Below, piece by piece: positions 1 through 6,845 of a DNA stretch of 13,034 bases. Made by a program: the position numbers and the translations under genes. Each line of letters opens with the position of its first letter. Position 1 is the first letter of the stretch. The notes under the pieces are model-generated. The model saw nothing but the letters and a program-made list of their open reading frames with translations. It was not told the DNA's origin and searched no databases. The stretch comes from Chloroflexota bacterium (GTDB taxonomy: Bacteria > Chloroflexota > Anaerolineae > Anaerolineales > UBA11657), in NCBI GenBank assembly GCA_003670425.1, contig QWRL01000049.1, positions 1-13,034 on the forward strand, read 5' to 3'.

Positions 1-80
1 GCCCGGCGCGTAGTACCACCCGGCCATCCGCCCGCAGTGCTGCGCGCGGCAAAGCCAACAAGCGGCGCGCACGGCGCTAA
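1..80 (+). CDS. C-terminal end of an unidentified upstream gene (partial)
   Basis: The third forward frame is open from the left edge to a TAA at 78-80. It encodes about 25 residues that are strongly basic and low in complexity, ending in KANKRRARR. Third codon positions are mostly G or C, like the other genes here. Basic Ala/Arg/Lys tails of this kind are common at protein C-termini in GC-rich bacteria, so a gene end is plausible, but no domain is visible and the function cannot be named. The first forward frame is also open here, so the frame choice is an inference. Confidence 0.4.
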   Translation, partial: PARSTTRPSARSAARGKANKRRARR

Positions 81-104
81 TTCAACGCGCTCTACGAGGC
101 GAAC

Positions 105-218
105 ATGGCTACAACAACAATGTTTTCATTCGCATTAGTGCCTGCGTTGGCACTTTCCGTGGGCGGCAGCATGGCCTTGCAGCCTTGTTACAATTTGCCA
201 ACAGGGTGCCGGCGGTGA
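105..218 (+). CDS. Possible 37-residue hydrophobic small protein or leader peptide ahead of sdhC
   Basis: An ATG at 105 is preceded by GAGG (96-99) with five bases between, a fair ribosome site. The reading frame gives 37 residues with an uncharged, mostly hydrophobic middle (FSFALVPALALSVGG), a Cys pair near the end and a Gly-Cys-Arg-Arg C-terminus. Its TGA (216-218) overlaps the GTG (215-217) preferred as the sdhC start, giving a GTGA junction typical of translational coupling. Against it: third-position GC is lower than in neighbouring genes, the sdhC frame is also open across this region, and no family is recognised. It could be a leader peptide, a small membrane protein, or chance. Confidence 0.25.
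   Translation: MATTTMFSFALVPALALSVGGSMALQPCYNLPTGCRR
186..194 (+). promoter_or_regulatory. Extended -10-like promoter element for the sdh genes
   Basis: TG, one base, then TACAAT (189-194) matches an extended -10 box at five of six positions. No good -35 is seen at the expected spacing, which extended -10 promoters can lack. Transcription would begin near 201, about 14 bases before the GTG at 215. This supports the downstream start of sdhC over the TTG at 185. Confidence 0.4.
203..206 (+). promoter_or_regulatory. Ribosome binding site that decides the sdhC start
   Basis: AGGG lies eight bases before the GTG at 215. It is the only purine-rich Shine-Dalgarno-like site near the candidate starts (TTG 185, GTG 206, GTG 215, GTG 239) and is why 215 is preferred. 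Confidence 0.4.
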
Positions 219-1156
219 ATCGGAAATTGCCACACTTGGTGCCGGAGCGCGCAGTTAATACTGGCATCGTCAACGGTTTGTGGCAGGGCATCAAGTACCG
301 CGGGGGCACCGGGCAGCTGGCCTTCATCGGCCACCGCCTGGCGGGCCTGGGCACGCTGCTCTTCCTGATCATTCATGTCACCGAAACCTCAGCGGTGTAC
401 TTCAACCCGCAGTTCTATGCAGATGTTGTGGCGCGTTACCAGCACCCCGTCTTTATGCTGGGCGAAATTGGCCTGGTGGCAGCCGTGCTTTTTCACGGAC
501 TGAATGGCCTCAAGATCATCGCCTTTGACTGGAAACCAGACCGCTGGTCGCCGGAGCGCGAGCAGTTCTGGTCGCTGGTGGTTTTTGGCGCAACGTTTGC
601 GCTGTGGCTGCCGGCAGCATTTGTGATGGGGCGCAGCCTGTACCTGCATTCCATTCTGATGGAGCCAGTGCCAGCTGCAATTACACCAGAACAGGTAGGC
701 ACCGGCTGGGCCAACGTGGCCGTGATTTCACTTGTGGCCTTGGGCGTGGCCGTGGCCTTCACTGCCAGTGCGCGCGGGGGCAGCGGCCGGCACGTGGCCG
801 TCAAGCCCACGCTTGAGACGCGCATGTGGATGTTCATGCGTTACTCCGGTGTGCTGCTGATCCCGCTGGCCTACGGCCATGTCCTGATCAAGGACATTCT
901 GCACGGAGTGCACCTGATCAACCTCGCTTATGTGGACCTGTACTGGCAATTTTTGGGCTGGCGCATTTATGATGCTGCGCTGCTTTCGTTTGCGCTGGCA
1001 CACGGCGCGTACGGGCTAAAGCAGGTTTCGGAAGATTATGTGCATGCGCCGCTGCGCCTGCGCCTCACCAAGTATGCAATTTTAGCGGGGTGGCTGATTA
1101 TCACTGCCATGGGCGCAATTGCGCTGGTGGGCGGTGTTGGCGCCACTCAAAGTTGA
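215..1156 (+). CDS. sdhC: Succinate dehydrogenase membrane anchor, apparent SdhC-SdhD fusion
   Basis: This is the heme b and quinone-binding membrane anchor of complex II. It is 313 residues from the GTG at 215; no ATG exists in frame, and TTG 185 is the alternative. The first half resembles SdhC: a GHR motif (H40, R41) opening TM1, then TM2 with LFHGLNGLK, whose H94 matches the SdhC heme ligand, then TM3. A further hydrophobic segment lies at about 165-185. The second half resembles SdhD: TM about 210-230, then ALAHGAYGLKQVSEDYV with H263 as second heme ligand and D274-Y275 of the quinone site, then a last TM at about 288-308. Separate SdhC and SdhD are each about 115-130 residues, so the length fits both in one chain. 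Four-subunit enzymes have a separate sdhD; none is seen here. sdhA follows after seven bases. Family assignment is firm; the fusion reading comes from motif alignment by eye. Confidence 0.88.
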   Translation: MNRKLPHLVPERAVNTGIVNGLWQGIKYRGGTGQLAFIGHRLAGLGTLLFLIIHVTETSAVYFNPQFYADVVARYQHPVFMLGEIGLVAAVLFHGLNGLKIIAFDWKPDRWSPEREQFWSLVVFGATFALWLPAAFVMGRSLYLHSILMEPVPAAITPEQVGTGWANVAVISLVALGVAVAFTASARGGSGRHVAVKPTLETRMWMFMRYSGVLLIPLAYGHVLIKDILHGVHLINLAYVDLYWQFLGWRIYDAALLSFALAHGAYGLKQVSEDYVHAPLRLRLTKYAILAGWLIITAMGAIALVGGVGATQS

Positions 1157-1163
1157 GCAAAAT

Positions 1164-2963
1164 ATGACAACAGTCCATCAGTTTGACACGGTAATTATTG
1201 GCGCCGGCGGCGCGGGCCTGATGGCAGCGCTGCATGCCAGCCGCTCTGTAAACACCGCCGTGGTTTCCAAGCTGTATCCCACGCGCTCGCACACCGGCGC
1301 GGCGCAGGGCGGCATTGCAGCCGCACTTGCCAACATGGAGCCGGACAGCTGGGAATGGCATATGTTTGACACCATCAAAGGCGGCGACTACCTGGTGGAC
1401 CAGGACGCAGCCGAGGTGCTGGCGCGCGATGCAATTGAAGCCGTGCTGGAGCTGGAGCACATGGGCCTGCCGTTTGACCGCACGCCCGAGGGGCGCATTG
1501 AGCAGCGCCGCTTCGGCGGGCACACCGCCAACTTTGGCGAGCGCCCGGTGATGCGCTCCTGCAAAGCCGCCGACCGCACCGGCCACATGATTTTGCAAAC
1601 GCTGTACCAGCAATGCATCAAAAACCGCGTCAACTTTTATGATGAGTTTTTTGTGGCAGACCTGATCATGGATGCGGGCGCTTGCGTGGGCTGCGTCGCC
1701 ATCGAGATTGCCACCGGCGAAACGCACATATTCCATGCCAAGTCTGTGGTGGTGGCGTCGGGCGGGTTTGGCAAAATCTTCAAGGTGACTTCCAACGCGC
1801 ATACGCTTACCGGCGATGCGGTGGCAGCGGTGTGGCGGCGCGGGCTGCCGCTGCAAGACATGGAGTTCTATCAATTTCATCCCACCGGCATCTACAAGAT
1901 GGGCATCCTGCTTTCCGAAGCCGCGCGCGGCGAGGGCGCCGTGCTGATTAATGGCAAGGGCGAGCGCTTCATGGAGCACTATGCCCCCACCGTAAAAGAC
2001 CTGGCGCCACGCGACATGATCTCGCAATACATCCAAAAGGAAATCCGTGCCGGGCGCGGCATCAACGGGTCAGACTATGTGCATATGGATTTCCGCCCGG
2101 AGACCATCAATCGCTATCAGAGCGGGCCGGGTGGCCGCACGGTAACCGCTGCGCACATCTCCAAAACGCTGCCGGACATCACAGACTTTGTGCGCGTGTA
2201 CATGGGCATTGACCCGCTGCTGGAACCGGTGCCGATCCAGCCCACAGCGCACTATGCCATGGGCGGCATTCCCACAGACAACGACACGCGCGTGCTGGAT
2301 ATCAACGGGCGCGTGGTGCCGGGCCTCTACGCGGCTGGCGAGTGCGCCTGCGTTTCGGTGCACGGAGCCAACCGCCTGGGCACCAACTCGCTGGTGGATC
2401 TGGTGGTATTTGGGCGGCGCGGCGGCCGCGCTGCCGCGGAGTACGCAAAGTCTGCTGCGTTTGGCAGCCTGCCGGCCGAGCCGCACGCAGAAGTAACTGC
2501 CGAGCTGGAGCAGCTGCGCAATGCCAGCGGCAGCGAACGCCCGGCGCAGCTGCGCGCCGAGCTGCAGCAAACGATGACCGATCAGGTGGGCGTGTTCCGC
2601 AACGCCAAAGACATGCAGCAGGCGCTGGATAAGATTGCCGAATTGAAGCAGCGCTACAGCGATGTGCGCATCGACGACCGCGGCAAGGTGTTCAACTCCG
2701 AGCTGCTGGAGACATTTGAAGTGGGCTGCCTGCTTGATGTGGCCGAGGCCACCGCTGCGTCCGCCCTGCGGCGCACAGAGTCGCGCGGCGGCCACTCGCG
2801 CGAGGACTTCCCAAAGCGCAGCGACGAGCAGTGGCTGAAGCACACACTGGTATCGCGCAGCGCCGGCAGCAGCGCCAAGCCCACGCCCGCTGGCGCCACC
2901 TTGAACTTTGGAGACCGGCCGGTGCGCCTTGGGCGCTTTGAGCCCAAAGAGCGCAAGTACTAG
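1164..2963 (+). CDS. sdhA: Succinate dehydrogenase flavoprotein subunit
   Basis: SdhA oxidises succinate to fumarate on covalently bound FAD, on the cytoplasmic face of complex II. The protein is 599 residues, normal for the family. The FAD-binding GAGGAG is at 13-18. RSHTGAAQGG carries H43, the expected site of FAD attachment. Catalytic-region residues are present: H239 in FHPTGI, R283 in LAPRD (the proton-transfer Arg), H363 in HYAMGGI and R404 in GANRLG. The C-terminal region has the usual RTESRGGHSREDF. The ATG at 1164 was chosen because FAD-domain homology begins directly after it; an in-frame ATG at 1119 would lie inside the sdhC gene. It starts seven bases after the sdhC stop and its ribosome site is weak, so it is probably translated from the same message. 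Confidence 0.97.
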   Translation: MTTVHQFDTVIIGAGGAGLMAALHASRSVNTAVVSKLYPTRSHTGAAQGGIAAALANMEPDSWEWHMFDTIKGGDYLVDQDAAEVLARDAIEAVLELEHMGLPFDRTPEGRIEQRRFGGHTANFGERPVMRSCKAADRTGHMILQTLYQQCIKNRVNFYDEFFVADLIMDAGACVGCVAIEIATGETHIFHAKSVVVASGGFGKIFKVTSNAHTLTGDAVAAVWRRGLPLQDMEFYQFHPTGIYKMGILLSEAARGEGAVLINGKGERFMEHYAPTVKDLAPRDMISQYIQKEIRAGRGINGSDYVHMDFRPETINRYQSGPGGRTVTAAHISKTLPDITDFVRVYMGIDPLLEPVPIQPTAHYAMGGIPTDNDTRVLDINGRVVPGLYAAGECACVSVHGANRLGTNSLVDLVVFGRRGGRAAAEYAKSAAFGSLPAEPHAEVTAELEQLRNASGSERPAQLRAELQQTMTDQVGVFRNAKDMQQALDKIAELKQRYSDVRIDDRGKVFNSELLETFEVGCLLDVAEATAASALRRTESRGGHSREDFPKRSDEQWLKHTLVSRSAGSSAKPTPAGATLNFGDRPVRLGRFEPKERKY

Positions 2964-3001
2964 CACCGCCACCTGCAGCCCGCATAACAACCCAAACCAA
3001 A

Positions 3002-3706
3002 ATGAAAGTACAAGTCAAAATTAAACGCTTCAACCCCGAGCGCGACAGCCAGCCGTGGTGGGGCGACTACGAAGTAGAGGCGGAACCGACCGACCGCGTG
3101 CTCGATGTATTGAAACAGATCAAGTGGTTCCAAGATGGAACCTTCAATCTGCGCAGCTCTTGCGCGCACGGCGTGTGCGGCTCGGATGCCATGCGCATCA
3201 ACGGCCGCAACCAGCTGGCCTGCAAGCTGCTCATTCGCGACGCCGGCACGTCCATCACCATCGAGCCGCTGCACGGCTTGCGCGTCATCAAAGATTTGGT
3301 TGTGGACATGGAGCCGTTCTTTGAGCACTACCGCTCGGTGATGCCGTATCTGGTGAACGACGAAGTGCCGGCGGACGGGCGCGAGCGCATACAGAGCGTG
3401 GCCGAGCAAGAGCGCTTTGTGGAGGGCACCAAGTGCATTTTGTGCGCCGCCTGCACCACCTCCTGCCCGTCGTTCTGGGCTAACGACAAGTACATCGGGC
3501 CGGCGGCCATTGTGCAGGCACACCGCTTTGTGTTTGACTCGCGCGACCGCGCTGCCAGCGAGCGCCTCGAAGTGCTCAACGGACAAATGGGTGTGTGGCG
3601 CTGCCGCACCGCCTTCAACTGCACCAATGCCTGCCCGCGCGAAATTCCCGTCACGCGCATCATTGGCGAGCTGAAGCGCGCGCTCACCACCGGCCGCCTC
3701 GACTAG
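3002..3706 (+). CDS. sdhB: Succinate dehydrogenase iron-sulfur subunit
   Basis: SdhB carries electrons from the SdhA flavin to quinone in the membrane anchor through three clusters. It is 234 residues, typical length. The N-terminal ferredoxin domain has C54, C59, D62 and C74 for the [2Fe-2S] cluster, with Asp in the position used by E. coli. The C-terminal domain has CILCAACTTSCP: C145, C148 and C151, with C211, bind [4Fe-4S]; C155, C201 and C207 bind [3Fe-4S]. All ligands expected for a standard SdhB are present, so fumarate reductase-only specialisation is not indicated, although sequence alone cannot set the physiological direction. It lies 38 bases after sdhA, with no Shine-Dalgarno site visible before the ATG. 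Confidence 0.97.
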   Translation: MKVQVKIKRFNPERDSQPWWGDYEVEAEPTDRVLDVLKQIKWFQDGTFNLRSSCAHGVCGSDAMRINGRNQLACKLLIRDAGTSITIEPLHGLRVIKDLVVDMEPFFEHYRSVMPYLVNDEVPADGRERIQSVAEQERFVEGTKCILCAACTTSCPSFWANDKYIGPAAIVQAHRFVFDSRDRAASERLEVLNGQMGVWRCRTAFNCTNACPREIPVTRIIGELKRALTTGRLD

Positions 3707-3719
3707 CAGCGGCCGCGGC

Positions 3720-3748
3720 TTGCGGGTCTGCTGCCCGCCCACTACAAT
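3720..3748 (+). promoter_or_regulatory. Promoter of the tRNA-Arg gene
   Basis: TTGCGG (3720-3725) and TACAAT (3743-3748) are separated by exactly 17 bases and lie about 20 bases before the tRNA. The predicted start of transcription is near 3755. A short hairpin (GCGGGT 3722-3727 with GCCCGC 3733-3738) overlaps the spacer and could also mark the end of the sdh message, though it has no T tract. Confidence 0.6.
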
Positions 3749-3767
3749 ACCGAAGCAGCGCTGCCGC

Positions 3768-3844
3768 GCCCCGGTAGCTCAGTTGGATAGAGCGAGGCAC
3801 TCCTAACGCCTAGGCCGGGGGTTCGAATCCCTCCCGGGGCACCA
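3768..3844 (+). tRNA. tRNA-Arg (anticodon CCT, reads AGG)
   Basis: A complete cloverleaf can be drawn. The acceptor stem GCCCCGG pairs perfectly with CCGGGGC. The D stem is GCTC/GAGC. The anticodon loop CTCCTAA has CCT at 3802-3804. The T stem is GGGGG/CCCTC with one G-T pair around TTCGAAT. CCA is encoded at 3842-3844. The lowest anticodon-stem pair (positions 31/39) is an A-C mismatch, leaving four pairs. The gene has its own promoter and faces the convergent minus-strand gene, only 21 bases away; a weak CTTTT/AAAAG hairpin (3847-3864) lies between. Confidence 0.95.
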
Positions 3845-3865
3845 TACTTTTACGCCGCCAAAAGC

Positions 3866-5143
3866 CTACTGTTTGCGGGCTGCAGCCAGATCTTCAACCG
3901 CCTGCAATACGCGCCCGATCTCCTGCGCGGTGTTGTAGTGCACCGCGCCCACGCGCACCATGCCGCCGCTATGCGCCAACCCAAGGCGCTCCACAACTTC
4001 CATCGCATAGTAATTGCCGTCCCACACAAAAATATTTTGTGCGCCCAGCGCCTCCGCCACCTGCCGCGGCGTATAGCCCGCCAGCGTAAATGACACCGTC
4101 GCCACGCGCTCTGCAAACTGCTGCGCATCTGTGATGCCGTAGACGCGCACGCCGCGAATGCGCTGCAGGCCTTCGATCAGCTGCTGGCTGAGCGTGCGCT
4201 CGTAAGCCTGAATGGCAGCCAGCCCGCAGGCCAGCGTCTGCCGCCGCCCCGCCAGCTGCTTGAACTGCGCCGCATGTGCACCGCCTTCGTGTGCACCCAC
4301 CCATTCAAAATAATCCACGGCGCCCAGTACGCCGGCCAAGCCTTCGTGGCTCTGCGTGCCGGTTTCAAATTTTCCGGGCAGCTCATCGGAGGCTGGCCGC
4401 ACCTTATAAGCCGGCAGCTGCTCCAGCAGCGCCTGGCGGCCCCACAGCACACCCTGGTGCGGGCCAAAAAACTTGTAGGCGCTGCAAGCCAGCAGGTCGG
4501 CGCCCAGCGCTTGCACATTGGTGGGTCCGTGTGCCACCCATTGCACTGCATCCACAAACAGCAGCGCACCAGCCGCGTGCACCTGCGCCGCAATTTGCAC
4601 AATTGGATTCACCGTGCCAACAGCGTTGGATGCATAGCCCACGGCTACAAGGCGCGTGCGCGGCGTCAACAGCTGCTGCAGCTGCTCCGTCTGCAGGGTG
4701 CAATCTTCCACGTCCACCTCCAGCCACTTCACCGTCATGCCGCGCTCAGCCGCCACCGCCAGCCATGGCGCAATATTGCCGTCGTGATCCAGCCGCGTCA
4801 CGATCAGTTCGTCGCCAGCCTGCCAGCCTTGCGCCAGAGAGCGCGACATCGCAAAGGTGAGGCTGGTCATGTTTTGGCCAAAGATAATTTCCGCGGGCGA
4901 AGCTGCATTTAATATGTCTGCCATGGCACTGTGTGCCTCGGCCTGAATTACATCTGAGTCACGCGAGGTGCGGAACGCGCCGCCGTGGTTGGCGTTGTTG
5001 TGCACCAGGTAGTGCTGCATGCGGTCCAGTACCTGCTGCGCCACCTGCGTCCCGCCGGGGTTGTCCAGATAGATGCGCGGCTGGCCAGCGTCCTTCAGGC
5101 TGAGCGCGGGAAAGTTGGCACGAATGCGCGGAAGATTTAACAT
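3866..5143 (-). CDS. PLP-dependent aminotransferase class V, cysteine desulfurase-like (VC1184 type), lacking the catalytic Cys
   Basis: This 425-residue protein has the class V aminotransferase/NifS-SufS fold. Visible landmarks are YLDNPGGTQV near the N-terminus, the PLP-stacking H120 in LDHDGNIAPW, D198 in FVDAVQW (pyridine nitrogen contact) and K224 in SAYKFFGPHQG as Schiff-base lysine. The ending RVGAVHYNT matches the family called cysteine desulfurase-like, VC1184 subfamily (TIGR01976), as I remember it. In SufS the loop reads RTGHHCAM; here it reads WDGNYYAM (374-381), so the substrate-binding Arg is Trp and the sulfur-accepting Cys is Tyr379. Desulfurase activity is therefore doubtful; another beta-lyase or transaminase-like reaction on an unknown amine is more likely. 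The start is supported by GGAG five bases upstream (5149-5152, minus strand). It is a lone gene, divergent from 5239 and convergent with the tRNA. Confidence 0.88.
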   Translation of the reverse strand: MLNLPRIRANFPALSLKDAGQPRIYLDNPGGTQVAQQVLDRMQHYLVHNNANHGGAFRTSRDSDVIQAEAHSAMADILNAASPAEIIFGQNMTSLTFAMSRSLAQGWQAGDELIVTRLDHDGNIAPWLAVAAERGMTVKWLEVDVEDCTLQTEQLQQLLTPRTRLVAVGYASNAVGTVNPIVQIAAQVHAAGALLFVDAVQWVAHGPTNVQALGADLLACSAYKFFGPHQGVLWGRQALLEQLPAYKVRPASDELPGKFETGTQSHEGLAGVLGAVDYFEWVGAHEGGAHAAQFKQLAGRRQTLACGLAAIQAYERTLSQQLIEGLQRIRGVRVYGITDAQQFAERVATVSFTLAGYTPRQVAEALGAQNIFVWDGNYYAMEVVERLGLAHSGGMVRVGAVHYNTAQEIGRVLQAVEDLAAARKQ

Positions 5144-5148
5144 GTTGG

Positions 5149-5152
5149 CTCC
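5149..5152 (-). promoter_or_regulatory. Ribosome binding site of the PLP-enzyme gene
   Basis: On the minus strand GGAG precedes the ATG at 5143 with five bases between. It is one of the few clear Shine-Dalgarno sites in the window and fixes this start. Confidence 0.6.
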
Positions 5153-5190
5153 GTTGAAGATGAGTGCGGCGCGCGCCGCGCCCGGCCCGA

Positions 5191-5199
5191 TGATATACT
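5191..5199 (+). promoter_or_regulatory. Extended -10 promoter between the divergent genes
   Basis: TG-A-TATACT (5191-5199) is a near-perfect extended -10 element in an otherwise very GC-rich spacer. Transcription would start near 5206, which is itself an ATG, so a leaderless message is possible. The same AT-rich island read on the minus strand gives TAGTAT, which may serve the divergent PLP-enzyme gene. Confidence 0.5.
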
Positions 5200-5238
5200 A
5201 CGCGCATGGATTCACGCGGCGGCGGCAGTGGGCGCCCA

Positions 5239-5556
5239 ATGGACAACTTGCAGGGCTATGTAAAAGTTCTAATGAACTATGACATCAACCCGGAGTCTTC
5301 CAGCGAGTACTACAAGTACATGTTGAAGAAGATGGTGCCGGACCTTGAGAAGCTGGGCCTCTCGATGGTGGAAGCATGGCACACTGGCTGGGGCGAATAT
5401 CCCAATCGACTGGTGGCCTTCGTGGCTGAAAACCGTGACCTAGCCGACCGCGTGCTGCAAAGCGACGAGTTTTCCGAGCTTGAAGAAAAACTGCAGGAGT
5501 TCGTCTCCAATTACTCATGCCGGCGCGTCCCGCTGCGGGACCACTTTCAGTTTTAA
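5239..5556 (+). CDS. Small conserved-looking protein of unknown function
   Basis: The protein is 105 residues from the ATG at 5239. It begins with a beta-strand-like YVKVLMNYDI, continues with an amphipathic helix (SSSEYYKYMLKKMVPDLEKL), a central strand with EAWHTGWGEYPNRLVAFVAE, then a second helix (LADRVLQSDEFSELEEKL) and ends in RDHFQF. This beta-alpha-beta order, with Trp/His residues in the middle, resembles small ferredoxin-like (dimeric alpha-beta barrel) proteins of the NIPSNAP or antibiotic-monooxygenase kind. That is a fold-level guess and no function is claimed. A longer reading from the ATG at 5206 adds MDSRGGGSGRP, which looks unlike protein core but would suit a leaderless start. 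The C39-like gene follows 21 bases downstream and may be co-transcribed. Confidence 0.8.
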   Translation: MDNLQGYVKVLMNYDINPESSSEYYKYMLKKMVPDLEKLGLSMVEAWHTGWGEYPNRLVAFVAENRDLADRVLQSDEFSELEEKLQEFVSNYSCRRVPLRDHFQF

Positions 5557-5573
5557 GCCGGCGCTCCGCCGGC
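5557..5573 (+). repeat. Perfect hairpin directly after the stop codon
   Basis: GCCGGCG (5557-5563), a three-base loop CTC, and CGCCGGC (5567-5573) form a seven-pair stem starting on the base after the TAA at 5554-5556. No T run follows, so it is not a standard terminator. It ends four bases before the next ATG and could hinder ribosome access to it. Confidence 0.6.
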
Positions 5574-5577
5574 CCGC

Positions 5578-6840
5578 ATGAATAGCGCAGCTGCCCGGCC
5601 GCGGAGCATGCGGCTGATTTTGTCCGGCTTGTGGCTGCTTCTGGGCTTGCTGCTGCTGGCAGGCGCCTATCAAATCCCGTACGTAAACGAACATCTATAT
5701 TGGCGCGTGGAGACACTGCGCGTGCGCCTGCAGAATCTGTTCAGCCCGCCGCAACAAACGGTGCCGCTGCCCGGTGCCCGTTCCGCGGCGAGCGCGCCCG
5801 CGCCGGCTGCGCTGGCCCCGGCAGTGCCTGGCGCGCCTGTAGAGGTGGAGCCCGGCGGCAAACTGCAGCCCTTCCCCACTCCGTTCGTCGCGGCGCCACT
5901 GCCGCCCCGCGCAATGATCGCCGGTACCACGCACATTTGGCAGCATTGGAACAACTGCGGACCCGCCACACTTGCAATGACATTAAATTTTTGGGGCTGG
6001 AATGGCACGCAAGCCAATACGGCCGCCGCCCTCAAACCGAACCGGCTTGATCGCAATGTGTCCGTTTCTGAGATGGCAGCGTTTGCCGAGAGCATTGGCT
6101 TTGCCGCAGAGTACCGGCCCAACGGCACCCTTGACGGCGTGCGCCAGCTGCTGGCAGCGGGCTTCCCAATAATATTTGAGCGCGACCTGGAGCTGCGCCA
6201 GGAAGGCTGGGCCGGGCACTACGCGCTGCTGATTGGCTACGACACTGGCGCGCAGCGCTTCATCACACAAGATACTTTTCAGGGTCCGGAACTGCCCGTC
6301 ACCGATGCGCAACTGCTCAAAATCTGGCGCCCGTTTAATTATGCGTATCTGGTGGTGCTGCCGGCCGCGCGCCACGCAGAGCTGCTGGCGCTGCTGGGCG
6401 CGGAAGCAGACACCGAGATTGCCTACAGCCGCGCAGCGCAGCGCGCGCTGAAGGAAATTCGGCAGACCGATGGCACCGCGCAGGCCATGACCTACTACAA
6501 CCTTGGCATCAACCTGCATGCCGTCGGCGATATCAAGGGCGCCCGCAGTAGTTTTGACCAAGCGCGCACGCTGGGCATCCCCTATCGCATGTTGTGGTAC
6601 CAGCCGGAAATTTACGCCGTGTATTTTGAGGCGCAAGAATTCAATGAGGTGATCCAGCTGGCGAATTTTGCGCTGGCAACAAACCAAAGCTCGGAAGAGG
6701 CATTTTTTTGGCGCGGGCGCGCCAATGAGGCGCTGGCCAACCAAAAAGATGCCATCAGGGATTATGCGGCAGCTGCCGAATTGAACGCCAACTACGAACC
6801 CCCGCGCACAGCACTGACCCGCCTGGGCGTGGCGCCCTAA
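5578..6840 (+). CDS. Membrane-anchored C39-like cysteine peptidase with TPR repeats
   Basis: The protein is 420 residues. A hydrophobic segment at about 13-32, after RPRSMR, acts as signal anchor or signal peptide. A Pro/Ala-rich linker runs to about 115. The papain-like domain (about 118-262) has Q122, C127 in NNCGPATLAM, H214 in GHYALLIGYD and D232 in TQDTF: the Cys-His-Asp triad with oxyanion Gln of the peptidase C39-like family 2. Residues about 303-407 hold roughly three TPR-like helix pairs (for example YNLGINLHAVGDIKGARSSF). It is therefore expected to work outside the membrane, cleaving or binding peptides. No ABC-transporter domain is present, so it is not a bacteriocin exporter. The start could also be the ATG at 5608. 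It sits 40 bases before the HhH membrane-protein pair; a functional link is only suggested by position. Confidence 0.85.
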   Translation: MNSAAARPRSMRLILSGLWLLLGLLLLAGAYQIPYVNEHLYWRVETLRVRLQNLFSPPQQTVPLPGARSAASAPAPAALAPAVPGAPVEVEPGGKLQPFPTPFVAAPLPPRAMIAGTTHIWQHWNNCGPATLAMTLNFWGWNGTQANTAAALKPNRLDRNVSVSEMAAFAESIGFAAEYRPNGTLDGVRQLLAAGFPIIFERDLELRQEGWAGHYALLIGYDTGAQRFITQDTFQGPELPVTDAQLLKIWRPFNYAYLVVLPAARHAELLALLGAEADTEIAYSRAAQRALKEIRQTDGTAQAMTYYNLGINLHAVGDIKGARSSFDQARTLGIPYRMLWYQPEIYAVYFEAQEFNEVIQLANFALATNQSSEEAFFWRGRANEALANQKDAIRDYAAAAELNANYEPPRTALTRLGVAP

Positions 6841-6845
6841 GCCGC

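Noticed and set aside
1119..1163. Longer sdhA reading from the ATG at 1119
   Set aside because: It would lie within the end of the anchor gene, and SdhA homology begins just after the ATG at 1164.
1101..2990. Long minus-strand ORFs (about 310 codons each) opposite sdhA
   Set aside because: They mirror strong G/C third-position bias of sdhA, show no domains, are rich in His/Ala/Arg, and overlap a fully conserved gene.
3720..3844. tRNA gene as an integration site of a mobile element
   Set aside because: No integrase gene and no repeated copy of the tRNA 3' end were seen in the window; a normal housekeeping gene follows directly.
5206..5238. ATG at 5206 as the start of the small protein
   Set aside because: The extra residues are Gly/Arg-rich and unlike the folded part that begins after 5239. 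A leaderless start there is kept only as an alternative.
5578..6840. C39-like protein as a bacteriocin-processing ABC transporter
   Set aside because: There are no ABC transporter membrane or ATPase domains and no precursor peptide gene with a double-glycine leader nearby.
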